From NCBI GenBank assembly GCA_963822825.1, contig CAWGIW010000025.1:124001-188000 (forward strand): a DNA stretch of 64,000 nt, written 5' to 3'. A program made the position numbers and the translations under genes. A model generated the notes under the pieces. It did no database searches. It worked only from the letters and a program-made list of their open reading frames with translations, and had not been told where the DNA came from. Positions 34,706 through 43,734 of this stretch are shown here, piece after piece. The DNA is from JAWWPY01 sp963822825. GTDB lineage: Bacteria; Actinomycetota; Actinomycetes; Streptosporangiales; Streptosporangiaceae. Every line of letters starts with the position of its first letter. Positions within the stretch are counted from its first letter, which is position 1.

Positions 34706-37700
34706 CGCCCAGGCGGCCATCGCCGCTGGTTTTCCGATCGGAGTCGGGCGTGACCATCTCGCGCGCGAGGCCCCGGCCGATCGCGTCGATGAGGTAGGGC
34801 CGCAGCTCCCCGGCCGGGATGATCCGGTCCACGGAGCCCACGGCCACGGCCCGGTCGATGCTGTGGATCTTGTCGAACTCGCTGGCGACCTCGCCGAGCT
34901 TCTGCGAGCGGACTGTCGCGGACATCTCGATGAGGCGTGCCCGGATGACAGCGGCCTGCTGGCCGTCTGCCGCGTTGAGTCGCGCACGAAGTTTGATGAT
35001 CCGGGGGTCGGCCTCGACGCGAGCCCGTACCTCGCGGCCGAAGACGGTGGCGGCCGCGGGCGCGCCGCCGATGACGGAGGCGAACGACCCCTCGACGGCG
35101 GCGGTCTCGATGCGTTCGTTCAGCCGCTTGGAGAACACCACGAAGGCGCCGCCGTGGTAGCGCGTGATCACCACGAACACGATGGGGCTGCGGAAGTTGG
35201 TGATCGCCCGGCCGATCTCGGCACCATATTCGAGTTGCCAGCGCCGCATGGACTCGGGTGACCCGTCGAAGCCGGACAGGTTCGCGAGCACGACGAGCGG
35301 GCGGTTTCCGCTGGCGGCGTTGATGGCGCGGGCGAACTTGCGTGCGGACTGCGGAAATAGCGTGCCTGAGGTCCAGGGCGTGGGCCCGTCAGTGGGGACG
35401 TACCCGCCGCGCGGGATGGTCTGGGACTCCAGGCCGAGCAGGCACACAGGGATGCCGCCGATGTGCGCGTCCCAGACCACCGCGTTGTCGGCCTCACGCC
35501 AGTATGCCCAGCGTTCCAGCGGCCTGGCGTCGGAGTCAGTGACCGCGCGCAGCACGGCGCGGATGTCGAAAGGCTTCTTGCGCTCGGGATTGCGCTGCGG
35601 GGAGAAAACATCACCGACGGTGGTGAAGTCGCTGTCGCCCGGCGGGTGCGGCGATCTGCGGATGTCACGGTCGGCCGGGTCGTCGGTGGCGGCCCGGCGC
35701 GGGTGGCACTCGCCGGGGACGACGAACGTGTGGTCGTAATGGCGGAGCAAGATATGGCAGGCCTCCTCCAGTGTGTGCGCCCAGTACTGGGCTTGGCCGT
35801 TCGGCCCCATGACCCGGTCGAACCCGCCGATGCCGATGTTGTCTTCGGCTGACACGCCGCCGGAGTAGTCGAGTGCTTGTTTGCCGGTCAGCACCATCAC
35901 GCTGCCGGGTGTCATGACAAGGATGCCGCGGGTGTGCATGAGCATCGTGGCCTCGGCGTTCCAATACGACTGCGCGCCCACGTTGACGCCGGTCACGACG
36001 ATGTTCACCTCGCCTCCGGCCTGCGTGAACTCGATCAGGTGGCGCAGCACGGCGGCGGTCCAGTCCATGTTCTCTGTGCCGCTGTCCAGCGCGATCCGTG
36101 CGCCAGAGGACAGGGCGAACCATTCCACCGGCAGCCCCATCTGCCTGGCCAGGCTGAGTGCCGCGACGATCCGGCGGCACTCGGGTTCGGCGAGATTGCC
36201 GAGCCCCCGGGTGGGGTCGCTCAATATGATCACCCGGGTCATGCCCTCGGGGACCTTGGCGGTGTAGTTGGTGAGCAGTCCGACCACCAGGTTGGCGGTG
36301 TTGAGCCCGTGGTCCCGGTCAACCGGGACCAGCTGGCCGGCCTGGTCGAGGTCGTATTCGGTGAAATAGCCGCCAGGGAAGTGCGCGACGCTCCCCGGCG
36401 GCGGGGCGAGCATCCGGACGATCTCGTAGGGATACGGTGCGCCGAATCGCTGGGCGCGCAGCACTTTCAGCCGGTACGAGGAGACCGGCTTGATCGGCTC
36501 CTGGCTCAGCGGGAGTTCGCGCACCACGATGCCCTGCCGGCCCACCCCGTTAACGTGCAGCACGGCATCGCGCAGCGCGCCCCCCGGCTCGGGGATACGC
36601 ACGCGCAGGACCACCTTCTGCAGGCCCGCGGCCATGGCCAGGGGCGCGAACGAGCGCGGGACGTCGGGCCACTTCTCCGGCGGTATGTCCCAGGGGGGCA
36701 GCACGTACAGCACGATTCGGTTGGCGATCGGCGGATCGCTGGCGGAGAAGGCGTTCATCGCATGGCGCATCGCGCTGATAGCCGACAGGCCCACCAGCTC
36801 GAGCCGGGGGTAGCTGACCGCACCCGACGCATCCTGCACCGCGAGCATGTCGCGCACCTCGGCCAGCGCGAACAGGCGATGATCCTCCGGATTGTCATGC
36901 GCGACACCGTGGAAGACATGCACGTCGGGGCCGGAGGGCAGCCGCTGGAGCCGGAAGTTTCCCAGCCGCCACACGTCAACCCGCTTGGCCAGCATCGGAT
37001 GCATGTCGCGGTAGATCAGCTCCTCAGCGAACGAGCCGTCGTCGCGCTGCCGGAATGTCATGCTCTGGGTGTCGTGGCGCATCCGCGCAGATCTGGATGT
37101 CACGCTGGTGACCGTGACATCCAGCCGCCACAGCCGGCGGCCGAACTCGCAGTCGCGCAGCAGGCCGACGATCCGTGCGCCCGTGTCGGCGTCGTTGGAA
37201 GTCTTGCCGTCCCGCCATGTGTGCGCATCCACGACGACGCTGCGGCCGGGCTCGACCCCGGCCAGGTGCCTGGCCACCGACGCGGCCAGACCCGGCAGTT
37301 CCGCCAGCGGCAGGTGCGCGACCACCAGGTGAATCGGCCGATCCGTCAAGTCGTAGTCGGCCGTGCACAGCAGGTGGTCCCCGCCCCGGGAAAACGTGAG
37401 GTCACGCAGGCCGCGAATCTGGTAGAAGCGCCGTGTGACCACCTCGAGGAGCACCTCGCGGAACGCGTCTGTCGGCGCCGCCCGCCGCGTGCCCAGCCGG
37501 TGGTGCAGCACCATCGTCTGCAGCGCCTGCCGGGACGAGGCCAGTGCGGCGATCCGATCTTGCCGGCTAGCCCCGCCCGGATTGACCCGCAGCGCCTCAA
37601 GGTGCCGCTCCATCTGTGCGTAGTCCGTGCTGACGGCCTTCCGCAGCATGGGCTCATCCAGGAAGTGGAACCGCACGGCCCGGGCCAGGTCGGCAACGTC

Positions 37701-40319
37701 CTGGTAGCGGCCCTGGGTGGCGGCGGCCAGCCGTTCCATGCGTTCGCGCAGTTCCGGGACGGCGAGCTGGCGGAGCGCCTGGCTGTGCCGGACCCGCCGC
37801 TCCAGAATGCTGGCCACGGTCGGGGCGAGCTCCTCGACCCGGCTGAACGACCGGAACAGCCACACCACAGCTGCCTCGAGCTCTGGCGTGCGCTCCAGGC
37901 TGTGCACGTCGTACCTGCGCAGGACTCGGGTGAGGTTCTCCTGGTAGGGGCCGGGCAGCCGCGCGGCATCGGGATCCAGCCACTGCAGGTACGACAGCAA
38001 GTACTGCCTCGATCCGCCGATGAATGGCTGGCCGTCCTGGTCAGGCTCGATCTTCCGCCGATAGAGCGCAGCGATGTCAGCGAAGGCATCCAGCAGGCTG
38101 TCCTCGGACCTCAGCAGGCTTGGATCGGCGGGCGCCTTGATTTTCCCCAGCCGGCTCGGCCGGCCGAGGACGCCACGTACCGATGCCGGGTCGAGGTCGT
38201 AGCCGAGCAGATAGCTGAGTAGTGCGGAGTAGGCCACCTCGGTCGGCGACGCGGACGATTCCGGCCGCGCGGCCAAGCCGGTCAGGTCCACGCTGGCCGT
38301 ACCGTCGGAGGGAACGCTGTCCTGCCCGCTCGCGGTAACCCGAAGCAGCAGCGCGCCTGCTTCGACCTGCTGGTTGGCGGCCACTTCGACGGCGGTGACC
38401 TCGCCACTGAACGGCGCGGCGATCACCGCCTCCATCTTCATGCTCTCCAGCACCACCAGCGGATCGCCTTCGGCCACCGTATCGCCGGCCGCTACCGGAA
38501 CGCGGACGACGACGGCGGGCCACTCGCTGCGGACCGCGCCGCCGTCATCTCTGGATATCCGGTGCGCCACGCCGCCGATCTCGAGCCTGATGACCGGCCC
38601 CGCGGTCACCGCGACGACGTCGTGCCACTGCCCGTTCACGACCACGCGGCGCTCATAGGCGCTCACGCGGTCCACCGTGACGTCCACCAGCGTGTCGGAG
38701 TCGGCGACCCGGTAGGTGGATGGCCCGGTCCGGTACACGTGCAGCCGGTAACTCGCGCCGCGGTAGCGCAGCTGGCAGGCATGGCCCACGGCGGCGACTG
38801 GCGTGGGGTGGCCGCGCACCGCCCGCGCGTGGAAGGCGGCCTGCTGGGCGGCCTGGTCCCCGTCGTACGCCTCCACCGCGGCCTGCAGCACGGCAACGGG
38901 ATCAGCGGCAGGCAGATGGCCGCCGGCCGCGGACAGCTGGTCCAGCCACTGGTTGTCCACGTTCCCGTCCCGCACCTCGGGCCGGTCGAGCAGGGCGAGC
39001 AGGAATGACCGGTTGGTCGTGCCCCCCGCGACCACCGCCGTGGTCTGGGCCAGCGCCCGGCGCAGGCGGGCCAGCGCCTCGCGGCGGTCACCGCCCCAGG
39101 CGATGATCTTCGCGATCATCGAGTCGAACTCGGGGGACACCGCGTCGCCCTCGCGCACCCCGGTGTCCACCCGGATGCCGGCCCCGGTGGGCAGCACCAG
39201 CTTGGCGATCCGCCCCGGCGCCGGCTCGAAGCCGCGGCCGGGATCCTCCGCGCACAGCCGTGCCTCGATGGCGTGCCCGGACACCGGCGGCGGCGAGCCA
39301 TGGAGCCGTCCGCCCGCCGCGATGTGCAGCTGGAGCTTGACCAGGTCAGCTCCGGTGGTCATCTCAGTCACCGGGTGCTCCACCTGGAGCCGGGTGTTGA
39401 CCTCCATAAACATGAAGCTCGCGCCGTCCGGTGTGACGAGGAACTCGACCGTGCCCGCGTTCCGGTAGCCCGCTGTGGTCGTCAGGTCGACGGCGGCCCG
39501 CCGGATCTTCTGCTCCGCTGCGGCGTCGAGCACGGTTGACGCCGATTCCTCGATCACCTTCTGGTGCCGCCGCTGGATGCTGCAGTCCCGTACCCCGAGC
39601 GTCCAGACAGCGCCCTGGCCATCCGCGACGACCTGCACCTCCACATGCCGTGCCGCTGGCACGAGCCGCTCGATGAACAGGGTCGCATCGCCGAAGGCCA
39701 GGTTCGCCTCGGCGCTCGCCGACTCGAAAGCGGTAGCGAGATCAGCGGGATCGCCGACCATGCGGATACCGCGCCCGCCGCCTCCCGCGGCGGCCTTGAT
39801 GACGACCGGGTACCCGAGCCGCCCGGCAATCGCCATGGCCTGCGTTGCGTCGTCCACCGGCCCGTCGCTCCACGGCACCACGGGCACACCGGCCCGCTCG
39901 GCTAGCCGTTTGGCTGCCACCTTGTCACCGAGCAGCCGGATCGTCGCGCTGCCTGGCCCGACGAACACGATCCCAGCCTCCTCGCAGCGCTCCGCGAACG
40001 AGGCACTCTCGGCCAGGAAGCCCCAGCCGGGCCAGACCGCGTCCACCCGGGCCCCGCGAAGCACCTCGACGACCCTCTCCTCATCCAGGTAGCTCGACTT
40101 GCGGCGGCCGTCAGCCGGATCGACGTACGTAGCCGGCCCCAGGCAAAGTGCCTCAGCGGCCTCACGTACATACCAGGCCCGTACATCCGGATCGGTGTGC
40201 ACCACGACCGCCGTGATCTGCGGCCGGTCACCAGCCGCGTTCAGCTCGGCCACCGCGGTCAATGCGCGCATGGCGGGCTCACCGCGGTTGACGATGGCCA
40301 GCCGCCGGATTTGCTGCAT
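34689..40319 (-). CDS. Single-chain multidomain acyl-CoA (acetyl-CoA) carboxylase
   Basis: A 1876-residue biotin enzyme carrying all activities to carboxylate an acyl-CoA. Residues 1-450 are biotin carboxylase (KAAAGGGGRGIRMV, then EVNTRLQVEHPVTEM). The biotinylation motif LESMKMEAVIAAPF is near 626. A long central region follows (about 700-1230). The carboxyltransferase domain occupies about 1240-1850, with NLSGFDGSPESM and VITRYHGGAFVVFSK. This order with a large central region is like eukaryotic ACC rather than split bacterial ACC. ATG 40319 has GGGAGG upstream. Beside a PPTase and a type II PKS it may feed malonyl-CoA. Confidence 0.92.
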   Translation of the reverse strand: MQQIRRLAIVNRGEPAMRALTAVAELNAAGDRPQITAVVVHTDPDVRAWYVREAAEALCLGPATYVDPADGRRKSSYLDEERVVEVLRGARVDAVWPGWGFLAESASFAERCEEAGIVFVGPGSATIRLLGDKVAAKRLAERAGVPVVPWSDGPVDDATQAMAIAGRLGYPVVIKAAAGGGGRGIRMVGDPADLATAFESASAEANLAFGDATLFIERLVPAARHVEVQVVADGQGAVWTLGVRDCSIQRRHQKVIEESASTVLDAAAEQKIRRAAVDLTTTAGYRNAGTVEFLVTPDGASFMFMEVNTRLQVEHPVTEMTTGADLVKLQLHIAAGGRLHGSPPPVSGHAIEARLCAEDPGRGFEPAPGRIAKLVLPTGAGIRVDTGVREGDAVSPEFDSMIAKIIAWGGDRREALARLRRALAQTTAVVAGGTTNRSFLLALLDRPEVRDGNVDNQWLDQLSAAGGHLPAADPVAVLQAAVEAYDGDQAAQQAAFHARAVRGHPTPVAAVGHACQLRYRGASYRLHVYRTGPSTYRVADSDTLVDVTVDRVSAYERRVVVNGQWHDVVAVTAGPVIRLEIGGVAHRISRDDGGAVRSEWPAVVVRVPVAAGDTVAEGDPLVVLESMKMEAVIAAPFSGEVTAVEVAANQQVEAGALLLRVTASGQDSVPSDGTASVDLTGLAARPESSASPTEVAYSALLSYLLGYDLDPASVRGVLGRPSRLGKIKAPADPSLLRSEDSLLDAFADIAALYRRKIEPDQDGQPFIGGSRQYLLSYLQWLDPDAARLPGPYQENLTRVLRRYDVHSLERTPELEAAVVWLFRSFSRVEELAPTVASILERRVRHSQALRQLAVPELRERMERLAAATQGRYQDVADLARAVRFHFLDEPMLRKAVSTDYAQMERHLEALRVNPGGASRQDRIAALASSRQALQTMVLHHRLGTRRAAPTDAFREVLLEVVTRRFYQIRGLRDLTFSRGGDHLLCTADYDLTDRPIHLVVAHLPLAELPGLAASVARHLAGVEPGRSVVVDAHTWRDGKTSNDADTGARIVGLLRDCEFGRRLWRLDVTVTSVTSRSARMRHDTQSMTFRQRDDGSFAEELIYRDMHPMLAKRVDVWRLGNFRLQRLPSGPDVHVFHGVAHDNPEDHRLFALAEVRDMLAVQDASGAVSYPRLELVGLSAISAMRHAMNAFSASDPPIANRIVLYVLPPWDIPPEKWPDVPRSFAPLAMAAGLQKVVLRVRIPEPGGALRDAVLHVNGVGRQGIVVRELPLSQEPIKPVSSYRLKVLRAQRFGAPYPYEIVRMLAPPPGSVAHFPGGYFTEYDLDQAGQLVPVDRDHGLNTANLVVGLLTNYTAKVPEGMTRVIILSDPTRGLGNLAEPECRRIVAALSLARQMGLPVEWFALSSGARIALDSGTENMDWTAAVLRHLIEFTQAGGEVNIVVTGVNVGAQSYWNAEATMLMHTRGILVMTPGSVMVLTGKQALDYSGGVSAEDNIGIGGFDRVMGPNGQAQYWAHTLEEACHILLRHYDHTFVVPGECHPRRAATDDPADRDIRRSPHPPGDSDFTTVGDVFSPQRNPERKKPFDIRAVLRAVTDSDARPLERWAYWREADNAVVWDAHIGGIPVCLLGLESQTIPRGGYVPTDGPTPWTSGTLFPQSARKFARAINAASGNRPLVVLANLSGFDGSPESMRRWQLEYGAEIGRAITNFRSPIVFVVITRYHGGAFVVFSKRLNERIETAAVEGSFASVIGGAPAAATVFGREVRARVEADPRIIKLRARLNAADGQQAAVIRARLIEMSATVRSQKLGEVASEFDKIHSIDRAVAVGSVDRIIPAGELRPYLIDAIGRGLAREMVTPDSDRKTSGDGRLGVRLGL

Positions 40320-40446
40320 ATCACGTCCTCCCTCATGTCCGCCGCCGTGAATCGCCGGTCCGGCCCGCTCGCCGAGGCGGTCGAGGAGGGTCGCGGTACC
40401 TGTCTCAGGTCGGGCTGAAGGCCTTTATCGCCGGGATCAAGCCCCA

Positions 40447-40836
40447 CTACGAAATGGCTGGCGCGGGTTCCAGCTCGATGAACTCGGTGGCGTTGACCCG
40501 TTTCAGTGCCATGCGTATGAAGGCCGGGATATCGCCCTGTTCTGCGTCCACGTATATTGTCGGCTTGACCAGGTGCACGCGCCGTCCGCGGGTCATGAGA
40601 TCGCAGCCGTCGGCGGCTAGTACGTTCTTCACCCAGTCGGAGTCCGAGCCGTACGGTAGCGACATGACGTAACTTTCCCCCCGCCGGAATACTTTAACCG
40701 GGGTCCGGTACTCGCGCCCCGACTTGCGGCCGCGATGGTAGACCGCGCCGAATCCGGGGAAGAGTGGTATGACCCGGCCGACTATGCGATTGGCGAAAAC
40801 GTGGTTGAAACGAGCAAGCCGCCTCCGGAACGACAT
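40447..40836 (-). CDS. Deazaflavin-dependent nitroreductase family protein
   Basis: About 129 residues, small split-barrel. FGAVYHRGRKSGREYRTPVK near residue 33 is the family F420-binding block, and YGSDSDWVKNVLAADGCDL near 63 is the second. Start chosen at ATG 40836 (MSFRRRLARFN), dropping an upstream leader of 25 residues. It is one of three such proteins in the window. In polyketide clusters they can act as F420-dependent reductases of quinones; the actual substrate is unknown. A 127-base gap without recognised features separates it from the carboxylase gene. Confidence 0.82.
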   Translation of the reverse strand: MSFRRRLARFNHVFANRIVGRVIPLFPGFGAVYHRGRKSGREYRTPVKVFRRGESYVMSLPYGSDSDWVKNVLAADGCDLMTRGRRVHLVKPTIYVDAEQGDIPAFIRMALKRVNATEFIELEPAPAIS

Positions 40837-40974
40837 GAACGAACTCCTATTCTGGCTTCCCGGGTAATGGATTCGTTTGCCGATGCGGCCGGCCGTCAAT
40901 CTGAACGGCACGGGCTCATCACCTCGTTTGCTGAGGTTCTCCCCCGGGAAACCACGGCGGCACGGGTCTGTGGA

Positions 40975-41601
40975 TCAGAATTTCCAGAGATTCCGCTGCC
41001 GGTAACGCGGTTCCCAGACCAGCCGGTTGATCAGCCGGGCGGGAGCGGGGAACGTAGCCAGGAACTCGTGCTGATCGGCAAGCGGTATCCCGTCGGTGAT
41101 CCACGGAATGTAGACCGCTGCGCCTTTGATGCCCTGCCGGCGGGCCATCGCGCCCTTGAAGCCGCGCCAGTCCGCGGGCGTCAGCACGGACTGGATAAGC
41201 GGCAGCGCGCTTTCCTCCTCGTGCTTGAGGTGATGGTCGAGCACTGCGGAGAGTTCCTGGACGCGTTCGGCGAGGTTGCCCCCCTGGCCCGCGAGCGACT
41301 CATCGACCGCGGCGAGAAGCGGGTTGATCAGGGCGTGCTCGGCCTCCATCTCCTCTAGCATGGCGAGGTCGCCGGGCAGGCCGGCCACCGCGCGCTGGAT
41401 ACGGGGCCACAGGTCAGCGTCCTCAACGCTGTGGTGGATGAGGAGCTGGGTCTTGAAGTTCTGCCAGCCCACACGGACCTGGGAGGTGTCAGCCTTCCCG
41501 GCGGCGGAGGCGGCCAGGAACCGGCCGAGGTCCCGCCGGAAGGCGTTGTGAGTCGCATACATGACGGTGAAGTCGATCGCGGGTTGCTGCGTAATGGCCA
41601 T
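40975..41601 (-). CDS. Hemerythrin HHE-domain protein
   Basis: A 208-residue protein. A four-helix hemerythrin-like bundle is marked by MYATHNAFRRDLGRF near residue 15, LIHHSVEDADLWP near 54, EAEHALINPLL near 87 and LDHHLKHEEESALPLI near 120, giving the His/Glu di-iron ligand set. The last 70 residues are an extra domain with no recognised family. Role may be oxygen or NO sensing or scavenging. ATG 41601 is the start. Three tandem TTAAAT repeats lie directly upstream. Confidence 0.88.
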   Translation of the reverse strand: MAITQQPAIDFTVMYATHNAFRRDLGRFLAASAAGKADTSQVRVGWQNFKTQLLIHHSVEDADLWPRIQRAVAGLPGDLAMLEEMEAEHALINPLLAAVDESLAGQGGNLAERVQELSAVLDHHLKHEEESALPLIQSVLTPADWRGFKGAMARRQGIKGAAVYIPWITDGIPLADQHEFLATFPAPARLINRLVWEPRYRQRNLWKF

Positions 41602-41628
41602 GATGTGCCTAATCCTCAGATTCTTATA

Positions 41629-41662
41629 TTAAATATCTTGTGTTAAATCTCTTGTGTTAAAT
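41629..41662. repeat. Three TTAAAT boxes at 14-bp period
   Basis: TTAAAT occurs at 41629-41634, 41643-41648 and 41657-41662. The intervening bases are nearly identical (TCTTGTG between boxes one and two, and between two and three), so this is a tandem repeat of TTAAAT-n-TCTTGTG. It is strikingly AT-rich in this genome and lies 28 to 60 bases upstream of the hemerythrin ATG at 41601. A cooperative regulator site or a set of -10 elements is plausible. Confidence 0.6.
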
Positions 41663-41687
41663 GGATTGCGCATTATCTGGCATTGGA

Positions 41688-42734
41688 TCAGCTCACTGGG
41701 CGGAGAAGCTCCAGGGCGTGGTGGGCGGCGGCGAAGTACCGCGGGTCTGGGTTGGTGGCGTATTCGCGCGTTGCGGCCTCGGAGATCTTGATCGCATGTT
41801 CGTCCCGCAACGCGACTGCCTCGTGCACGATCCATGTCTGGACCATTGGGTCGCCGCCGTCAACCGGCGGGGTCTCGCCATCGTGGCTATCGTGGCCAGC
41901 CCGGGACGCGAACATGCGCAGCAGCGTCCCGCAGATGCCACGCATCGCCTCATACGATGGCTGCGCGAGTTCGGGCGGGAGCTGGGGGAGGGTCATCCGC
42001 AGCGCTGCGGGCGCGGTAACCGTGTGAATCGGGGCGACCGGATTACCGCCGGGCGGTAGCACGGCGTAGCGTCCCGCGCACGTGGCGCTCAATTCCGTGA
42101 GCGCGGCGTCGGCTGACTCGCCGAGCCGGGCGTCCGCCGCGGCAAAGAGAGTGGAAGTGGGCGGCCGGCCGATCGTCTTGACCGTCCCGATCACCCGTGC
42201 CCCGCGGGCCAGTGCTCCCGTCGGTGGCTGGTACAGAGCCGCCCAAAAGGCGAGACCGTTGGCGAGCTCGTGGAGCTGGAGTGTGCTCGGTCGGTCGGTG
42301 CTGGCCAAGCTACGGACCGCGTGAGCCGTGCGGATCAGGCCATGGGTCAAGCCGGCCAGCATGCCGGGCATGAGCCGCGGCCACCACGTCGCTAGTGCCG
42401 CGCGCCACCCGGCGTCGTCGATCTCGTGCTGGAAGAGCGCCGCCCAGTCGGCGAGCCGCCTGACCTGGCCTAGGGCTGCCCGCCAGTCGGCGTCGTGGCC
42501 GGGATCGATGTCCGATACGGGCTCCGGCACCGAGCTGATGGTCCGGACCGTCGCGTACCAGTCGACCCAGGCCGGGACCTGGTCGCAGAAACCGAGCGTC
42601 GCGAGCGCTTCTGCCCCCATGGGGGCATGCATGGCGAACCCGCGGAACTGGCTCCTGCTCCCAAAGAAGAAACCGGCATGCCGGAGACGCTCGAGGGCCT
42701 CATTAACGGCGGCGTGGTATTCCCCATTAGTCAT
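41688..42734 (-). CDS. Questin oxidase-like family protein (DUF4243)
   Basis: A 348-residue protein. PMGAEALATLGFCDQVPAW near residue 38, GMLAGLTHGLIRTAHAVRSL near 123, and a late VQTWIVHEAVALRDEHAIK block match the fungal questin oxidase/AflY family. These proteins are tied to Baeyer-Villiger-type cleavage of anthraquinones. The family call is from memory of these motifs, not a search. In this setting it could modify a polyketide ring. ATG 42734 is the start. It is followed on the same strand by the hemerythrin and preceded 50 bases upstream by the dienelactone hydrolase gene. Confidence 0.7.
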   Translation of the reverse strand: MTNGEYHAAVNEALERLRHAGFFFGSRSQFRGFAMHAPMGAEALATLGFCDQVPAWVDWYATVRTISSVPEPVSDIDPGHDADWRAALGQVRRLADWAALFQHEIDDAGWRAALATWWPRLMPGMLAGLTHGLIRTAHAVRSLASTDRPSTLQLHELANGLAFWAALYQPPTGALARGARVIGTVKTIGRPPTSTLFAAADARLGESADAALTELSATCAGRYAVLPPGGNPVAPIHTVTAPAALRMTLPQLPPELAQPSYEAMRGICGTLLRMFASRAGHDSHDGETPPVDGGDPMVQTWIVHEAVALRDEHAIKISEAATREYATNPDPRYFAAAHHALELLRPVS

Positions 42735-42784
42735 AGGTTGTTCCCCTTGGTTGAGGTCCGTACGGCCCCCGGCATAGTCGCGCC

Positions 42785-43612
42785 CTATCCGGATTCAGCC
42801 TGGGCGGGCGAAGATCGTGGGCGCTGCGCGGCCGCCGGCTGCGTGCTGGCGGCGTCCGGTGCCGATGTGGACGTGCCCGGTTCCGTCCCGGCCAGATGGC
42901 GGGCGAAGAATGCCTCGACGCGTTGCCAGGCGTCGGCCGCTGCCTCCGGATAGGGGCCGGCGCCGGTCGCCTCAAGCAGCACGCGGATGAGCAGCGGCCC
43001 GACGGGTGCGTCGTTGAGGAAGCAGTGCCCGGCTCCCGGGTACTCCTTGATGTCGTGCGGCACGCCAGCCTTCCGCAGTGCGGCCTCCAGCCGCGCCGCG
43101 GCGCCGCGGAGCGGGCGGTCGTGGCCGCCGTAGCTGGCCACCACGGGGCAGGACCCCCGTACCGCCTGGTCCAGATCCTTGGGCAGGAAGCCGTAGTTCG
43201 GGGCGGCGACATCGAAGCGCGGGGCAGTGGCGATGGCGAACGCCCCGCCCAGGCAGAAGCCGATGACCCCGACCTTGCCCGTGCAGTCGTCCTGGCGCAG
43301 CAGCCATTGGCGGCTCACCTCGATGTCCTCGAAGGCCCGGCCATGCCCGGCCGACAATGCCCGCATCATGGCCCGGATGCAACGCACCGCCCCACCGTCG
43401 CTGAACAGGTCGGGCATGATCGCCAGGTATCCGAGCCCGGCGAGCCTATCGGCGTGCCGCCGCATCACCTCGTCAGCACCGAATGCCTCATGCAGCACGA
43501 CTACCCCGGGCCATGGCCCGGGACCCTCAGGCCGGGCCAGGTAGCCCCTGAGATGCAGCGCCGATCCGCGGCGCTCAGGGGCCCGCTGGCCGAGATCCAC
43601 TTCGGGCATCAT
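42785..43612 (-). CDS. Dienelactone hydrolase family protein
   Basis: A 275-residue alpha/beta hydrolase. WPGVVVLHEAFGADEVMRRH near residue 38, then the nucleophile elbow VIGFCLGGAFA near 118 with Cys in place of Ser, VASYGGHDRPL near 165 with the Asp, and AGHCFLNDAP near 205 with the His form the Cys-His-Asp triad of DLH. A 45-residue low-complexity C-terminal tail follows. Possible role: lactone or ester hydrolysis in tailoring. ATG 43612 follows GGAGCC. A 122-base gap without recognised features separates it from the exporter gene. Confidence 0.87.
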   Translation of the reverse strand: MMPEVDLGQRAPERRGSALHLRGYLARPEGPGPWPGVVVLHEAFGADEVMRRHADRLAGLGYLAIMPDLFSDGGAVRCIRAMMRALSAGHGRAFEDIEVSRQWLLRQDDCTGKVGVIGFCLGGAFAIATAPRFDVAAPNYGFLPKDLDQAVRGSCPVVASYGGHDRPLRGAAARLEAALRKAGVPHDIKEYPGAGHCFLNDAPVGPLLIRVLLEATGAGPYPEAAADAWQRVEAFFARHLAGTEPGTSTSAPDAASTQPAAAQRPRSSPAQAESG

Positions 43613-43734
43613 GGCTCCTTCGAATCGGACGGCATATCACCGGCCATGGGTGTCTGGCGCGAGAGGCGCCGCAGGACGAGCCTCTGGTTGGTTTCGGGGT
43701 GTCTAGCGCGGCCCTCCTGGCCGGCTAGGCGGGA

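Noticed and set aside
35877..38222. A 781-residue plus-strand open frame inside the carboxylase
   Set aside because: Composition is of a shadow frame (His, Gln, Arg and Gly rich), while the opposite strand encodes a complete carboxyltransferase.
41629..41662. TTAAAT repeats as a CRISPR or SARP heptamer array
   Set aside because: Units are too short and too close for CRISPR, and the 14-base step does not fit the 11- or 22-base spacing of SARP sites.
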